Shown here: positions 8,523-17,369 of the stretch, in pieces
Layout: every line of letters starts with the position of its first letter
How positions within the stretch are numbered: position 1 is the first letter of the stretch
Source of the DNA: CAWINY01 sp963837635
GTDB lineage: Bacteria > Acidobacteriota > Terriglobia > Terriglobales > Acidobacteriaceae
Length of the DNA: 64,000 bases
Assembly: GCA_963837635.1 (NCBI GenBank)
Contig: CAWINY010000007.1
Span: forward strand, 992,001-1,056,000
Direction: 5' to 3'
The notes under the pieces: model-generated
Told to the model about the DNA's origin: nothing
Database searches by the model: none
What the model saw: only the letters and a program-made list of their open reading frames with translations
Position numbers and translations under genes: made by a program

Positions 8523-9485
8523 ATGGCGGTAAACCTTTACAATCCCCGCGAGACCTCGCCGGTCGTTTATGGCGAGCGGCGCAAAATCCGGGTCATTGGT
8601 GTTCCGCTCGATCTCGGCCAGTCCCGGCGCGGCGTGGACATGGGTCCTTCCGCCGTGCGCGTCGCCGGCCTGGAGGCTCGCCTGGAAGCGCTTGGCCATG
8701 AGGTCGAGGACGGCGGCAACGTGGCGGTGTACCAGGCCGAGCAGCATCAGGAGGGCGATCCCCACGCCAAGTACCTGAATGAGATCACCCGCACCTGCCA
8801 CGAGCTGGCTCAAGGCTGTATCCAGGCGCTGGAAAATGGCGAAACCCCAATCAGCATCGGCGGCGATCATTCCATCGCGGCAGGAAGCGTCGCCGGGGTC
8901 GCCGAGTTTTATCGCCGGCACAATCAGCGCATCGGCCTGATCTGGCTGGATGCGCACCCCGACATCAACACCCCCGCCACCTCGCCCAGCGGCAATGTGC
9001 ACGGCATGCCCATGGCGGTGATCATGGGCTTATGGCCCTCGGAGCTGCGGGACCTGTTTGGCTGGGCTCCCAAGGTCTGCCCCGAGAACTGCGTCCTCGT
9101 CGGGGTGCGGGATATCGACAAGACGGAAAAAGAAAACGTGCGGCACGCGGGGATTGAGGTTTACACCATGCGCGACATCGATGAGCGTGGCATGCGCGCG
9201 GTCATGGAAGACGCGTTGCGCATTGCCGGCCGCGGCACCGTCGGCTATCACGTTTCCCTCGATATGGATTGGATCGACCCCGAAGACGCCCCGGGCGTGG
9301 GCACTCCGGTGCGCGGCGGCGCCACCTACCGCGAGGCCCACCTGGCGATGGAGATCATCGCCGACCACGGGCGCATGACCAGCCTCGACATCGTCGAAGT
9401 GAACCCCGTCATCGACGAGCACAACCGCACCGCCGACCTCGCCGTGCAACTGGCCTGCTCCGCTTTTGGGAAGAAAATTCTGTAA
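8523..9485 (+). CDS. rocF: Arginase
   Basis: Hydrolyses arginine to ornithine and urea using a binuclear Mn2+ centre. The 320-residue protein has the ureohydrolase metal motifs GGDHSIAAGS, WLDAHPDINTP and SLDMDWIDPEDAPGVGTPV, plus RGGATYREAH and SLDIVEVNPVID. The SGNVHGMP segment between the first motifs is typical of arginase rather than agmatinase. It is placed 3 bases after asnS, so the two are probably co-transcribed, although no shared pathway is obvious. Confidence 0.93.
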   Translation: MAVNLYNPRETSPVVYGERRKIRVIGVPLDLGQSRRGVDMGPSAVRVAGLEARLEALGHEVEDGGNVAVYQAEQHQEGDPHAKYLNEITRTCHELAQGCIQALENGETPISIGGDHSIAAGSVAGVAEFYRRHNQRIGLIWLDAHPDINTPATSPSGNVHGMPMAVIMGLWPSELRDLFGWAPKVCPENCVLVGVRDIDKTEKENVRHAGIEVYTMRDIDERGMRAVMEDALRIAGRGTVGYHVSLDMDWIDPEDAPGVGTPVRGGATYREAHLAMEIIADHGRMTSLDIVEVNPVIDEHNRTADLAVQLACSAFGKKIL

Positions 9486-9495
9486 GCCGCTCCAT

Positions 9496-9688
9496 TGTCA
9501 TGCTGAGCGAGCCGGATCGCGCTTTTTGCGATCCGGCGAGTCGAAGCACCTTGTGTTTTGCGCTTGGAACCGCAAGGTCCCCTTCGGCTTCGCTCAGGGC
9601 AGGCTTCGACTCGCCCGGCAAACCCGGGGTCCCCGGCAAGCGCTTCGCTTGCTGGGGTGGAAACCCCGCCGGACTCGCTCAGGATGAC
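9496..9688. repeat. Composite REP-like palindrome cluster (fills the arginase-purM gap)
   Basis: Starts TGTCATGCTGAGCGAGCC and ends ACTCGCTCAGGATGAC, so the ends are inverted copies of the family core. Inside are hairpins (GCCGGATCGC / GCGATCCGGC), GAGTCGAAGCACCTTGTG facing CGCAAGGTCC, and a short AAGCGCTTCGCTT palindrome. It occupies most of the 332-base gap; the remaining ~130 bases before purM hold three CAACGACCAACGACC-type units and the purM leader. Confidence 0.75.
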
Positions 9689-9817
9689 GGCCGCAGATTA
9701 TTCCCCGGGGCGTGAAATCCGATCAATGTAGCCAGCAAGCAACGACCAACGACCAACGACCGCGGGAACAATGCTAAAATTAGCTATTCTCGTCCATTTC
9801 ACCGTAAGGACCGGTCC

Positions 9818-10867
9818 TTGGCAAATCATCAGGAACGCGGCACTGTGACGTACGCCGATGCCGGCGTCTCGATCGATCAGGCGGAGCGCGCCAAGCAGCG
9901 CATCAAGTACCTGGCCCATAAGACGTTCAACAAGAACGTGGTCAGCGAAATTGGCGGCTTTGGCGGGATGTTCGCCATCGATCCGAAGAAGTACCGGGAT
10001 CCGATCCTTGTCTCCAGCGTTGATGGGGTCGGCACCAAGCTGAAAGTCGCCTTCGAAGTGAACCTGCACCACACCGTGGGCGCGGACCTGGTGAACCATT
10101 GCGTGAACGATATCGCCGTGCAGGGCGCGGCACCGCTCTTCTTCATGGACTATTTCGCCACCGGAAAACTGGATCCTGAGGTCGCGGAAAAGGTGGTGAC
10201 CGGGATCGCCGACGCCTGCAAGCACAACGGTTGCGCCCTGATCGGCGGCGAGACCGCCGAGATGCCCGGCTTCTACCCGCAAGGCGAGTACGACCTGGCC
10301 GGCTTCATCGTGGGCATCGTCGAGCGCGACAAGGTAATCACGGGCAAGACCGTGGAAGTGGGCGATGTGCTCGTGGGACTGCCTTCCAATGGCCTCCACA
10401 CCAACGGCTATTCCCTGGCCCGCAAACTGCTGTTCGAGATTGCCAAGTATTCGCCCGAGACCTACGTCAACGAGTTGAAGAACAAAGTCGGCTCGGAGTT
10501 GATGCGCACCCACAAGAGCTATTGGCCGATCATCAAGAAACTGGTCGATTCGGATTCGGTGGCTGCCTTGGCGCATATCACCGGTGGCGGGATCACCGAT
10601 AATTTGCCGCGCGTGCTGCCCCGCGGCATCGGCGCCGTAGTGGAAATCGGGACATGGCCTGTCCTGCCGATCTTCGAGCACCTGCAACAACTCGGTAACG
10701 TGCCCCAGGACGAGATGATGCGCACCTTCAACATGGGCATCGGCATGGTGCTGGTGGTGTCGGCCAAGAAGTTCAAGAAGGTCCAGGGAATCGTCGAGCG
10801 CGCCGGCGAGAAGATGTACGCCATCGGACGAGTGGTCAAGGGCGACAAAAGAGTTTCTTATTCCTGA
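9818..10867 (+). CDS. purM: Phosphoribosylformylglycinamidine cyclo-ligase (AIR synthetase)
   Basis: Fifth step of de novo purine synthesis, closing the imidazole ring with ATP. Family signatures are TYADAGVSIDQ, the FGGMFAID glycine-rich segment, SSVDGVGTKLKVAFE, GADLVNHCVNDIAVQGAAPLFFMDY, GGETAEMPGFY, LPSNGLHTNGYSLAR and HITGGGITDNLPRVLP. TTG 9818 is taken as the start because TAAGGA ends 7 bases before it; GTG 9845 is the in-frame alternative. The next gene in the same direction, purN, works earlier in the pathway. Confidence 0.95.
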   Translation: MANHQERGTVTYADAGVSIDQAERAKQRIKYLAHKTFNKNVVSEIGGFGGMFAIDPKKYRDPILVSSVDGVGTKLKVAFEVNLHHTVGADLVNHCVNDIAVQGAAPLFFMDYFATGKLDPEVAEKVVTGIADACKHNGCALIGGETAEMPGFYPQGEYDLAGFIVGIVERDKVITGKTVEVGDVLVGLPSNGLHTNGYSLARKLLFEIAKYSPETYVNELKNKVGSELMRTHKSYWPIIKKLVDSDSVAALAHITGGGITDNLPRVLPRGIGAVVEIGTWPVLPIFEHLQQLGNVPQDEMMRTFNMGIGMVLVVSAKKFKKVQGIVERAGEKMYAIGRVVKGDKRVSYS

Positions 10868-10916
10868 AGACTTAATTTCTGATTTTTCGATTTCTGATTT
10901 CCGATTTTTCAAATCC

Positions 10917-11028
10917 AACACGGAGACGCGGAGACACTGAGAAACAGCAGGTCCTTCACTTCGCTCAGGATGACAATTCATTTCAGGATGACAATTCATT
11001 TCTTCTCCGTGTCTCCGTGACTCCGTGG
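10917..11028. repeat. Nested inverted repeats between purM and purN
   Basis: Outer arms are AACACGGAGACGCGGAGACAC (10917 onward) and TCTCCGTGTCTCCGTGACTC (to 11023). The interior holds two REP-core fragments (TCAGGATGACAATTCATTTC, tandem twice). A further pair lies outside: TTTCTGATTTTTCGATTTC after purM and TCAGAAATCAAAAATTGAA before purN, so the block really spans about 10872-11080 and runs up to the purN start codon. Confidence 0.7.
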
Positions 11029-11080
11029 TGGGTTTTGGGTATCTCGGCGCTCGGCAAAATCAGAAATCAAAAATTGAAAA

Positions 11081-11722
11081 ATGGCGATCAAGAACATTGG
11101 CATTCTGCTTTCCGGCCGCGGCTCGAACTTCGTCGCCTTGGCGGACTCCATCGAGGCGGGCCGCATTCCCAACGCGCGCCTTGCCATTGTCATTTCCAAT
11201 CAGCCTGAGGCCCCGGGCATCGAAATCGCTCGCCAACGCGGCTTCAACACTCGCGTGATCCCGTCCAAGGGCAGGAAGCGTGAAGAGCACGATGCCGAGG
11301 TGGTTGCCGCGCTGAAAGAAGCGCAGGTTGACCTGATCTGCCTGGCCGGCTACATGAGACTCTTGTCCGCCGGTTTCATTCGCGCATTCCCGAATCGAAT
11401 CCTCAACATCCATCCGTCCCTGCTGCCAGCATTTCCCGGCCTCGATGCGCAAAAACAAGCCTTCGACTATGGAGTGAAGGTTAGCGGCTGCACCGTGCAC
11501 TTCGTGGATGAGGACCTCGACCACGGCACCATCATCGTGCAGAAGGTCGTGCCGGTACTCGACACGGACGATGACCACACGCTGGCCGCGCACATCCTCG
11601 AACAGGAGCACATTGCATACAGCGAAGCGGTGCGGATCATCGTGGAGGGTAACTACGAGTTGGTGGGACGACGAGTGGTGCTGCGCCCGATGCAATCCTC
11701 GGCTAGAAAGTCGTCATTCTGA
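11081..11722 (+). CDS. purN: Phosphoribosylglycinamide formyltransferase
   Basis: Transfers formyl from 10-formyl-THF to GAR, the third step of purine synthesis. It has the N-terminal ILLSGRGSNFVAL substrate loop, and NIHPSLLPAFPG (catalytic Asn/His) with HFVDEDLDHGTII (catalytic Asp). Both edges touch repeats: the ATG lies in a TTGAAAAATGG segment of the purM-purN inverted repeat, and the stop codon is read from a TCATTCTGAGG repeat core, giving an RKSSF end. No Shine-Dalgarno is visible. Confidence 0.95.
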   Translation: MAIKNIGILLSGRGSNFVALADSIEAGRIPNARLAIVISNQPEAPGIEIARQRGFNTRVIPSKGRKREEHDAEVVAALKEAQVDLICLAGYMRLLSAGFIRAFPNRILNIHPSLLPAFPGLDAQKQAFDYGVKVSGCTVHFVDEDLDHGTIIVQKVVPVLDTDDDHTLAAHILEQEHIAYSEAVRIIVEGNYELVGRRVVLRPMQSSARKSSF

Positions 11723-11842
11723 GGAAACGCGGTGAGCGAAGAATCTATGGATTGCCATGCATTGTCATTCCGAGCGGAGCGAGGAATCGCTATCGTTGCC
11801 CGGCAGTAAAGGGATTCCTCGCTGCTCTCGGAATGACAATGC
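11711..11842. repeat. REP-like palindromes between convergent genes
   Basis: The main element has 16-bp arms GCATTGTCATTCCGAG (11759-11774) and CTCGGAATGACAATGC (11827-11842), with inner GAGGAATC/GATTCCTC. A partial copy (GTCATTCTGAGG) precedes it at 11713. It sits between purN (+) and the parvulin gene (-) and could serve as a bidirectional terminator. Confidence 0.8.
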
Positions 11843-11871
11843 CCCACTGAGCACTGGCCACCGGCCCCTGC

Positions 11872-12987
11872 TTAGAAAATCCCCAGCTTCTTCTTCCGCT
11901 TCAAACCATTGTTCTTGGCGTTCGTCTGGCTCTGGGGTCTTGCGCTGGCAACTATGAGGGGCTTGGTCTGGTTCGGACTGGCTCCCGCATCGAGATAGCC
12001 CGCTTGGATGTCGATGTACGCCTCCTCACGCAGCTTGGTGAGATAGGTGCGCAAGGCCGGCTCCAGCTCCTGCTCATAGAGGATTTGCTGAATCTGCGGT
12101 TCAGCCTCCTTCAGGGGAATTACTCCGGCAGCACGGTGCTCCGTCACCTTCAGGATTAGAAATCCCTGTTTGGTACGGGTGATCTCGGTGGCGTCACCCG
12201 CCTTCATGGCAAAGACCTTACTTTCCAGTTCTGGGGCCAGGCTGGCCCGCTTGAAATAGCCCAGGTCGCCGCCGGTGGCGGCCGTCGGGCCATCGGAGTT
12301 CTGCGTGGCCAATCCGGCGAAATCGCCGCCGGCCTTGATCTTCGCCAGCACTTCCTCGGCCCTGGCCTGCGCCGCGGCAACCGCGTCGGCACCCGGGGCG
12401 CCGCTCTGGTCCGCGCTCGACTTCTCTTTCTCTGTGGAGATCAGAATCTCGCTCAGCCGAACCTGCTCCGAGCGGTCGAATTCCTGCTGGTGCGAGTCGT
12501 AGTAGGCTTTGACCTTCTCCGGGGTGCTCTGGATCTTCGAGCCAACCTGCTGGCTGATTACCTGCTGGGTCAGGATCTGTTTGCGCAGGTTGTTCTTGAA
12601 TTCCTCATAGGAGACACCCTGCCCTTGCGCCGCCTTTTCCAGGTCTTCCATGCTGGAGAGCTTGAGCTCTTTGCGCACCGCGTCCAGCTTCTTGACCAGT
12701 TCGGTGTCGGCGCTGATGCCCAGTTCGCTCGCCTTCTGCACCAGTAATTGCTGGTCGATCATGTCACGCACGATGTTCTTGCGCGCCTCGATGGCGCGCT
12801 TGTCCGTGGTTGGGACATTGTTCTCGCGCAGTTCGTTCTCCACCTGCTCGCGGCTGCGCTGCACCTCCGAGCGGGTAATGATGGCGCTATTCACACGCAC
12901 CACGATCTCTTCGACGATGGTGTCGCTGGCGAAGGCGGCCCATGCCGCCAGCCCAAGCAGGGCGGTGATCAGTACAACTTTTTTCAT
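11872..12987 (-). CDS. Periplasmic parvulin-type peptidyl-prolyl isomerase (SurA/PrsA-like)
   Basis: Chaperone/isomerase for envelope proteins. A signal peptide (MKKVVLITALLGLAAWAAFAS) leads into a SurA N-like helical domain (EEIVVRVNSAIITRSEVQRSR), a long helical region, and one PpiC rotamase domain with VRLSEILIS, GGDFAGLAT, GGDLGYFKRASLAPEL and KQGFLILKV. The Lys/Arg-rich tail (KRKKKLGIF) is unusual. The frame stays open upstream to 13308, but that extension reads through an inverted repeat; ATG 12987 with its signal peptide is the clear start. 371 residues. Divergent from dnaG. Confidence 0.88.
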   Translation of the reverse strand: MKKVVLITALLGLAAWAAFASDTIVEEIVVRVNSAIITRSEVQRSREQVENELRENNVPTTDKRAIEARKNIVRDMIDQQLLVQKASELGISADTELVKKLDAVRKELKLSSMEDLEKAAQGQGVSYEEFKNNLRKQILTQQVISQQVGSKIQSTPEKVKAYYDSHQQEFDRSEQVRLSEILISTEKEKSSADQSGAPGADAVAAAQARAEEVLAKIKAGGDFAGLATQNSDGPTAATGGDLGYFKRASLAPELESKVFAMKAGDATEITRTKQGFLILKVTEHRAAGVIPLKEAEPQIQQILYEQELEPALRTYLTKLREEAYIDIQAGYLDAGASPNQTKPLIVASARPQSQTNAKNNGLKRKKKLGIF

Positions 12988-13154
12988 ATCGCGTCCAGAC
13001 GCATGTAGCTGGAATGGCAGTTGGAGTCCTCCATAGATTTTACATGGCTGGCCAGGGGAGCGCGAACTCAACGGAGCGGACACTCTGAATTGCGCATCCT
13101 GAGTGGCAAGCGCCTGGCTGTGGCGTCGCCTTCCGAAAGAGCGCCAGCGAATTG

Positions 13155-13235
13155 AATCCAACGCGAAGGCACGAAGACGCGAAGGAATCTTAAAGCTGAT
13201 TTCTGCTTCGCGCCTTAGCGCCTTCGCGTTGGATT
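13155..13235. repeat. Inverted repeat with 16-bp arms between divergent genes
   Basis: Perfect arms AATCCAACGCGAAGGC (13155-13170) and GCCTTCGCGTTGGATT (13220-13235) enclose ACGAAGACGCGAAGG and TTCGCGCCTTAGC. This is a distinct family from the TGTCAT core. It lies in the 379-base gap between the parvulin gene and dnaG; the rest of that gap must contain both promoters, which I cannot assign. Confidence 0.8.
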
Positions 13236-13366
13236 CGCACGCGAACCCTGGGCTCTCCCAACGAAGCGAGTTTTCAACAAAAGACTGCGATTTCCACAGA
13301 TTCATCACAGTCTCTGTCCCCTTTGCGTTTGCACCGCCGAATCAGGACAGCGGATCATGGGGATAG

Positions 13367-15151
13367 ATGGCTAACCCCGGCGACTTCGCATACACGGTCA
13401 AGCAGCAGGCGGACATCGTTCGCCTCGTCGGCGACTACGTCCGCCTGAAGAAAGCCGGGGCGCAGAACTTCTCCGGGCTCTGCCCCTTCCATAGCGAGAA
13501 GACGGCGTCCTTCAACGTGCATGCCACCCGGCAGTTCTTCCACTGCTTTGGCTGCGGCGCCTCGGGCGACGTTTTCAGCTTTGTGCAGAAGATCGAGAAC
13601 CTCACCTTTCCGGAAGCGGTGCGCCTGGTGGCGCAAAAGTGCGGCATCCCACTGCCCAAGGTGCAGTACAGCAGCCCGGAAGAGGCGCGCGAAGCCAAGC
13701 TCCGCGGCGCCCTGCTCGATGCCCAGGAAATCGCCTGCAAGTTCTTCGAGGAGCAGCTACGCAAGCCCGAAGCCGCCCACGCGCGCGAATACCTGGCGGG
13801 ACGCGGCTTGGGCCAGGAGACCATCGCGCAATTCCGCATCGGCTTTGCCCCCGATTCCGGCTTCCTGCTGCGCGACCGGCTAAAGAATCAGTTCGACGAG
13901 GAAGCATTGAAGGCCAGCGGATTACTCTCCTGGAAGCCGGAGGACGCCAACCCCACGCTCTATTCGCGCTTCCGCAATCGTGTTGTCTTTCCGATCTGTA
14001 ATGAGTCCGGGCGGATCATCGCCTTCACCGGCCGCACCCTGGCGACGGACGAAAAGTCCGGCCCGAAATATCTGAATTCGCCGGAGACGCCCATCTACAC
14101 CAAGGGCCGCGTGCTCTTCAATCTCGACAAGGCCAAAGAGGCGATCCGGCAGTTGAACTATGCCATCCTGGTCGAAGGCCAAATGGATTGCATCAGCGTC
14201 TTCGCCGCCGGGTTTCGCAACGTGGTCGCCACCTCCGGCACGGCGTTCACCGAGTTGCAGGCACGCCTGCTGGGCCGTTTCAGCAAGAAAATCGTGGTGA
14301 ATTTCGACCCCGACACCGCCGGAGCCGCGGCCGCCGAGCGCTCCCTGGCCTTGCTGGTCGAGGAAGATTTCGACATCAAGGTGCTCACCCTGGAGCAGGG
14401 GTTCGATCCTGACCTCTACATCCGGCGCAAGGGGCGCGACGCCTACGCGCTGGCGATGAAGGGCGGCTTGCGCTATTTCGACTACCTGATCGAGCGCGCC
14501 CGCGCCCAGTTCCCGGTGCGCACCGCCGACGGCAAGGTGAAGGCGCTCAACTTTCTTTTGCCGCACATTCAGCGGGTGCCCAGCCGCATCGCGCGCGACG
14601 AACTGGCCAATGAGATCTCACAGAAGCTGGGCATCGAGTCCGGCGTGCTGCGCCAGGAATTGCGGCACGTAGCCGCTGCCCGGACTGCCCCCGCGATCCA
14701 AGCATCCGCCGAAGGCGTGATCACCCCGGCCGAGCGCATTGTCGTGCGTGCCTTGTCGTGGAACGAGCAACCGGAGGTCGTCGCCTGGATGCGGACCGCG
14801 ATAGCTCCCGATTCGCTGCACAGCGGACTCGTGACCGAAGGCCTGATCTCCGCTCTGCTGGCGGCCGATGGCGCCGATCCCATGTCGCTCCCGCTCAGCG
14901 ACGAGGACCGCCGCCGCTATGCCGACATCGTTCTTCACGAGCACGACGAGCTGACCTCGGAGTCGCTGGAGGGCGCGGCAGCAGCCCTGCGCCGCCGTCA
15001 ACTGGAACGTCGCAAACGCGAGGTAGGCGCCCAGATCGCCGAAGCTGAGCGTCGTCAGGATTCCGCCAGCATGCTCCAACTACTCCGGGAACAAATGGAA
15101 ATCCAACGCGCACTGACCGGCCATCTTGCCAGCGGGCGGATGCAGTCCTGA
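13367..15151 (+). CDS. dnaG: DNA primase
   Basis: Makes RNA primers at the replication fork. The N-terminal CHC2 zinc domain has C39, H42, C60 and C63 (CPFH...HCFGC). The RNA-polymerase-like core includes FRNRVVFPICNESGRIIAFTGRTL and KYLNSPETPIYTKG. The TOPRIM fold follows (AILVEGQMDCISVFAAG, then VVNFDPDTAG). The C-terminal helicase-interaction region (from about residue 440) is divergent. 594 residues is normal for the family. There is no adjacent rpoD or rpsU, so the classical macromolecular-synthesis operon is not conserved here. Confidence 0.96.
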   Translation: MANPGDFAYTVKQQADIVRLVGDYVRLKKAGAQNFSGLCPFHSEKTASFNVHATRQFFHCFGCGASGDVFSFVQKIENLTFPEAVRLVAQKCGIPLPKVQYSSPEEAREAKLRGALLDAQEIACKFFEEQLRKPEAAHAREYLAGRGLGQETIAQFRIGFAPDSGFLLRDRLKNQFDEEALKASGLLSWKPEDANPTLYSRFRNRVVFPICNESGRIIAFTGRTLATDEKSGPKYLNSPETPIYTKGRVLFNLDKAKEAIRQLNYAILVEGQMDCISVFAAGFRNVVATSGTAFTELQARLLGRFSKKIVVNFDPDTAGAAAAERSLALLVEEDFDIKVLTLEQGFDPDLYIRRKGRDAYALAMKGGLRYFDYLIERARAQFPVRTADGKVKALNFLLPHIQRVPSRIARDELANEISQKLGIESGVLRQELRHVAAARTAPAIQASAEGVITPAERIVVRALSWNEQPEVVAWMRTAIAPDSLHSGLVTEGLISALLAADGADPMSLPLSDEDRRRYADIVLHEHDELTSESLEGAAAALRRRQLERRKREVGAQIAEAERRQDSASMLQLLREQMEIQRALTGHLASGRMQS

Positions 15152-15208
15152 GTGGCCATGGGCCTACGGCCACCCACGTGAAAGATCATCAGGCAAAGGA
15201 ACTCTCGT

Positions 15209-15311
15209 GGATTTGTCATTCCGAGCGCTCGGTTTTGGCGCGAGGAATCTGCAGTTCCGCCCAAGTCAGCGAGAAATGCAGATTCCTCGCTTCGCTCGGA
15301 ATGACAAATCC
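15209..15311. repeat. REP-like palindrome between convergent genes
   Basis: 19-bp arms GGATTTGTCATTCCGAGCG (15209-15227) and CGCTCGGAATGACAAATCC (15293-15311), with inner GAGGAATCTGCA/TGCAGATTCCTC. It lies between dnaG (+) and the TSUP transporter gene (-), again a convergent junction where it could end transcription from both sides. Confidence 0.85.
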
Positions 15312-15336
15312 GCGGGCGTCCTTTCACACATCCGCC

Positions 15337-16119
15337 TCAATAGGTGCGCACGAAGAAGTAAGCGGTCATGCCCGCGCCGGTGAGGATGGCAAACCAGCGG
15401 ACGATGCCTGGGTTGACGCGCTGCGCGTACCACGCGCCCATATACCCGCCGAGCGCGGCTCCGAACGTCATCACCAACGCCTGCGGCCAGTGAATGGCGC
15501 GGGCGACGATGAATGTGATCACGGCCACGCCGTTGGCTATGGTGGCGTTCAGGGTCTTCAAGCCGTTCATGGCATGGATATTGCGGATGCCCATCAGTGC
15601 CATGGTGGCCAGCATCAGGATGCCGGCGCCGGCGCCGAAGAAGCCGATGTAAATCGCCACCACGACCTGCACCAGCATGCCAAGGATCACGATCCGCCGA
15701 GGAGGAACCTCCGAAGCGTGATCCGGGCTTGAGACAGCGCGACGAATCCACGCGCTTGCCTGGTTACTAAAAGCCAGTAGCGTGGTGGCCAGCAGCATCA
15801 GCCAGGGGATCATCTTGACGAACAATTCTTGCGGAGTATGCAGCAGCACCCAGGCGCCGGTCACGCCGCCGAGCAGAGAACATACGCCAAGAGGCAGCAT
15901 CAGCGCTCGCAACTTGACCAGTTCAGAGCGATAGGCGGCGGTGCTGGCGACCGTGCCCGGCCACAGCGCCAGGGTGTTGGTGGCGTTGGCGTGGATGGGC
16001 TGAATGCCGGTCATCAACAGCGTGGGGAAGGTAATGAAGCTGCCCCCGCCGGCAACCGAGTTCAGGGTGCCGCCGAGGATCGCCGCGCCAAAGAGGATGA
16101 GCGCCTGGTGGATGGGCAT
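15337..16119 (-). CDS. TSUP (TauE/SafE) family membrane transporter
   Basis: Multi-pass inner-membrane protein of the sulfite exporter TauE/SafE family. The first half shows ALILFGAAILGGTLNSVAGGGSFITFPTLL, and the second half repeats the pattern with IYIGFFGAGAGILMLATMALMG, the two-fold GGG/GAGAG repeat of the family. About eight hydrophobic segments fit in 260 residues. The substrate (sulfite, sulfonate or organic acid) cannot be told. The frame runs upstream to 16473, but that part is unlike a membrane protein; ATG 16119 (MPIHQALIL) matches family starts, though no clear Shine-Dalgarno precedes it. Confidence 0.87.
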   Translation of the reverse strand: MPIHQALILFGAAILGGTLNSVAGGGSFITFPTLLMTGIQPIHANATNTLALWPGTVASTAAYRSELVKLRALMLPLGVCSLLGGVTGAWVLLHTPQELFVKMIPWLMLLATTLLAFSNQASAWIRRAVSSPDHASEVPPRRIVILGMLVQVVVAIYIGFFGAGAGILMLATMALMGIRNIHAMNGLKTLNATIANGVAVITFIVARAIHWPQALVMTFGAALGGYMGAWYAQRVNPGIVRWFAILTGAGMTAYFFVRTY

Positions 16120-16226
16120 CAGGAGTTCAGAGTAGCAAATCGGAGGGTGAAATCGCGGGGTCAGCGGTTGAACATCAGAAGAATCCACATTGCCAAGGGG
16201 ACAGATGTGGGGTGACGCTCCGTACA

Positions 16227-16748
16227 TCATCTCCAGACTGAGAACTTTCCGTCGCATTGCGTGGCAACTTGTCGAATGTACTTCAGCCATGGCATCAGGC
16301 AGACTTCGGCTACGACAGGAGATCCTCGACCAATGGTAGGTCCATAGTGGAACAGGATAACCGTGCGTCGGAACTGGTAGGTGCCCGGCACGTAACTGGG
16401 GAACCAATGCCGGTCCTCTGCGAAGGTAAACCCCGCTGCTGGTGCTTGGCCCATCTTTGTGCAAGTAATCCACCCTTTGAAGATAAGACCGCGGTGATTT
16501 CGCTCGTTCTCCAGATACTTCACCATCTCATCTGTTGGCACGTCTGATGTTCGGGCACAGTTCACAGGCAGAGGGACCGCCACTTCTCCTTCCGAGCGCA
16601 CCAGCAACGCTGCGCAGGTGGGATCCGGCAACGAAGGGAACAAAATGAGCACACCTACGGCTAAGACACCCGCAACGAAAAACCAAGACAGAAAACGCAA
16701 GGGCGTCACCCTACCTGTCAGTCGTATTGGGTTACCTCGTCTGTCCAC
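16227..16748 (-). CDS. Hypothetical single-helix membrane-anchored protein
   Basis: 173 residues, family not recognised. A positively charged N-terminus (MDRRGNPIRLTGRVTPLR) leads into one hydrophobic segment (FLSWFFVAGVLAVGVLILF), so most of the protein probably faces the periplasm. Four cysteines (in DPTCAALL, NCARTS, ITCTKMG, AEVCLM) could form disulfides. It lies 45 bases after the trpG stop on the same strand. The hydrophobic anchor and length argue for a real gene, but there is no homology evidence available to me. Confidence 0.5.
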   Translation of the reverse strand: MDRRGNPIRLTGRVTPLRFLSWFFVAGVLAVGVLILFPSLPDPTCAALLVRSEGEVAVPLPVNCARTSDVPTDEMVKYLENERNHRGLIFKGWITCTKMGQAPAAGFTFAEDRHWFPSYVPGTYQFRRTVILFHYGPTIGRGSPVVAEVCLMPWLKYIRQVATQCDGKFSVWR

Positions 16749-16793
16749 GGTGGGCAGCCTCCAGTCCGTGAAACAAAATCTACAGGTTTTTCG

Positions 16794-17369
16794 TTACAAA
16801 CGGAGAAAGTTGCCGATCAGCTTCTTGCCGTCGTCGGTGAGCACGCTTTCGGGATGGAACTGAACGCCTTCCACCTGATAGCGGCGATGGCGCAGCCCCA
16901 TGATGGTGCGCGAGCCGTCCGGCTCCGTGGTCACGGCGGAGACTTCCAGCTCGGAAGGAAGTCCCTGCTCGGAGACCACCAGCGAGTGATAGCGGGTGGC
17001 GGTCATGGGAGACGGCACGTCGCGAAAGATGGTTTTGCCGTCGTGCTCCACCGGGCTGGTTTTGCCGTGCATGAGTCGGGAGGCGCGCACCACGCGTCCG
17101 CCGAAAGCCGCGCCGATGGCCTGATGGCCAAGACAGACGCCGAGCAGCGGCACACGGCCGGCGAAATAGCGGATCAATTCGATGCTGATGCCAGCTTCCT
17201 GCGGCGTGCACGGGCCCGGCGAGACCAGGATGTGGTCGGGATGCAGCTTGTCGACCTCTTCCACGTTGATCTGATCGTTGCGGCGGACGGTCACATCCGC
17301 GCCCAACTCGCCCAGATACTGGACGAGGTTGTAGGTGAAGGAATCGTAATTATCGAGAACGAATACCAC
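16794..17369 (-). CDS. trpG: Anthranilate synthase component II (glutamine amidotransferase)
   Basis: Supplies ammonia from glutamine to TrpE; it may also serve PabB. It opens VVFVLDNYDSFTYNLVQYLGELG, with the oxyanion segment VSPGPCTPQEAG, the nucleophile loop PLLGVCLGHQAIG (Cys), and the His/Glu of VEGVQFHPESVLT. I take GTG 17369, which overlaps the trpE stop by one base (TAGTG) with AGAGGAG about 8 bases before it; the frame is open to 17429 but that part only overlaps trpE. 191 residues, typical. Translationally coupled to trpE. Confidence 0.94.
   Translation of the reverse strand: MVFVLDNYDSFTYNLVQYLGELGADVTVRRNDQINVEEVDKLHPDHILVSPGPCTPQEAGISIELIRYFAGRVPLLGVCLGHQAIGAAFGGRVVRASRLMHGKTSPVEHDGKTIFRDVPSPMTATRYHSLVVSEQGLPSELEVSAVTTEPDGSRTIMGLRHRRYQVEGVQFHPESVLTDDGKKLIGNFLRL

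Noticed and set aside
7128..9002. 624-codon open frame on the minus strand opposite asnS and arginase
   Set aside because: Both genes on the plus strand have full-length family signatures; the minus frame is rich in His/Arg/Gly/Ala without any motif, as expected from high-GC antisense frames.
9698..10999. 433-codon minus-strand frame opposite purM
   Set aside because: It starts in the repeat block and mirrors purM; composition is that of an antisense frame.
11872..13308. Longer (478-residue) version of the parvulin protein
   Set aside because: The extra N-terminus is read through the 13155-13235 inverted repeat; ATG 12987 begins a proper signal peptide.
15178..15732. 184-codon plus-strand frame
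   Set aside because: It covers the repeat and then runs antisense to the TSUP transporter.
15337..16473. 378-residue version of the TSUP protein
   Set aside because: The first ~118 residues are hydrophilic and unrelated to the family and overlap the hypothetical gene at 16227.
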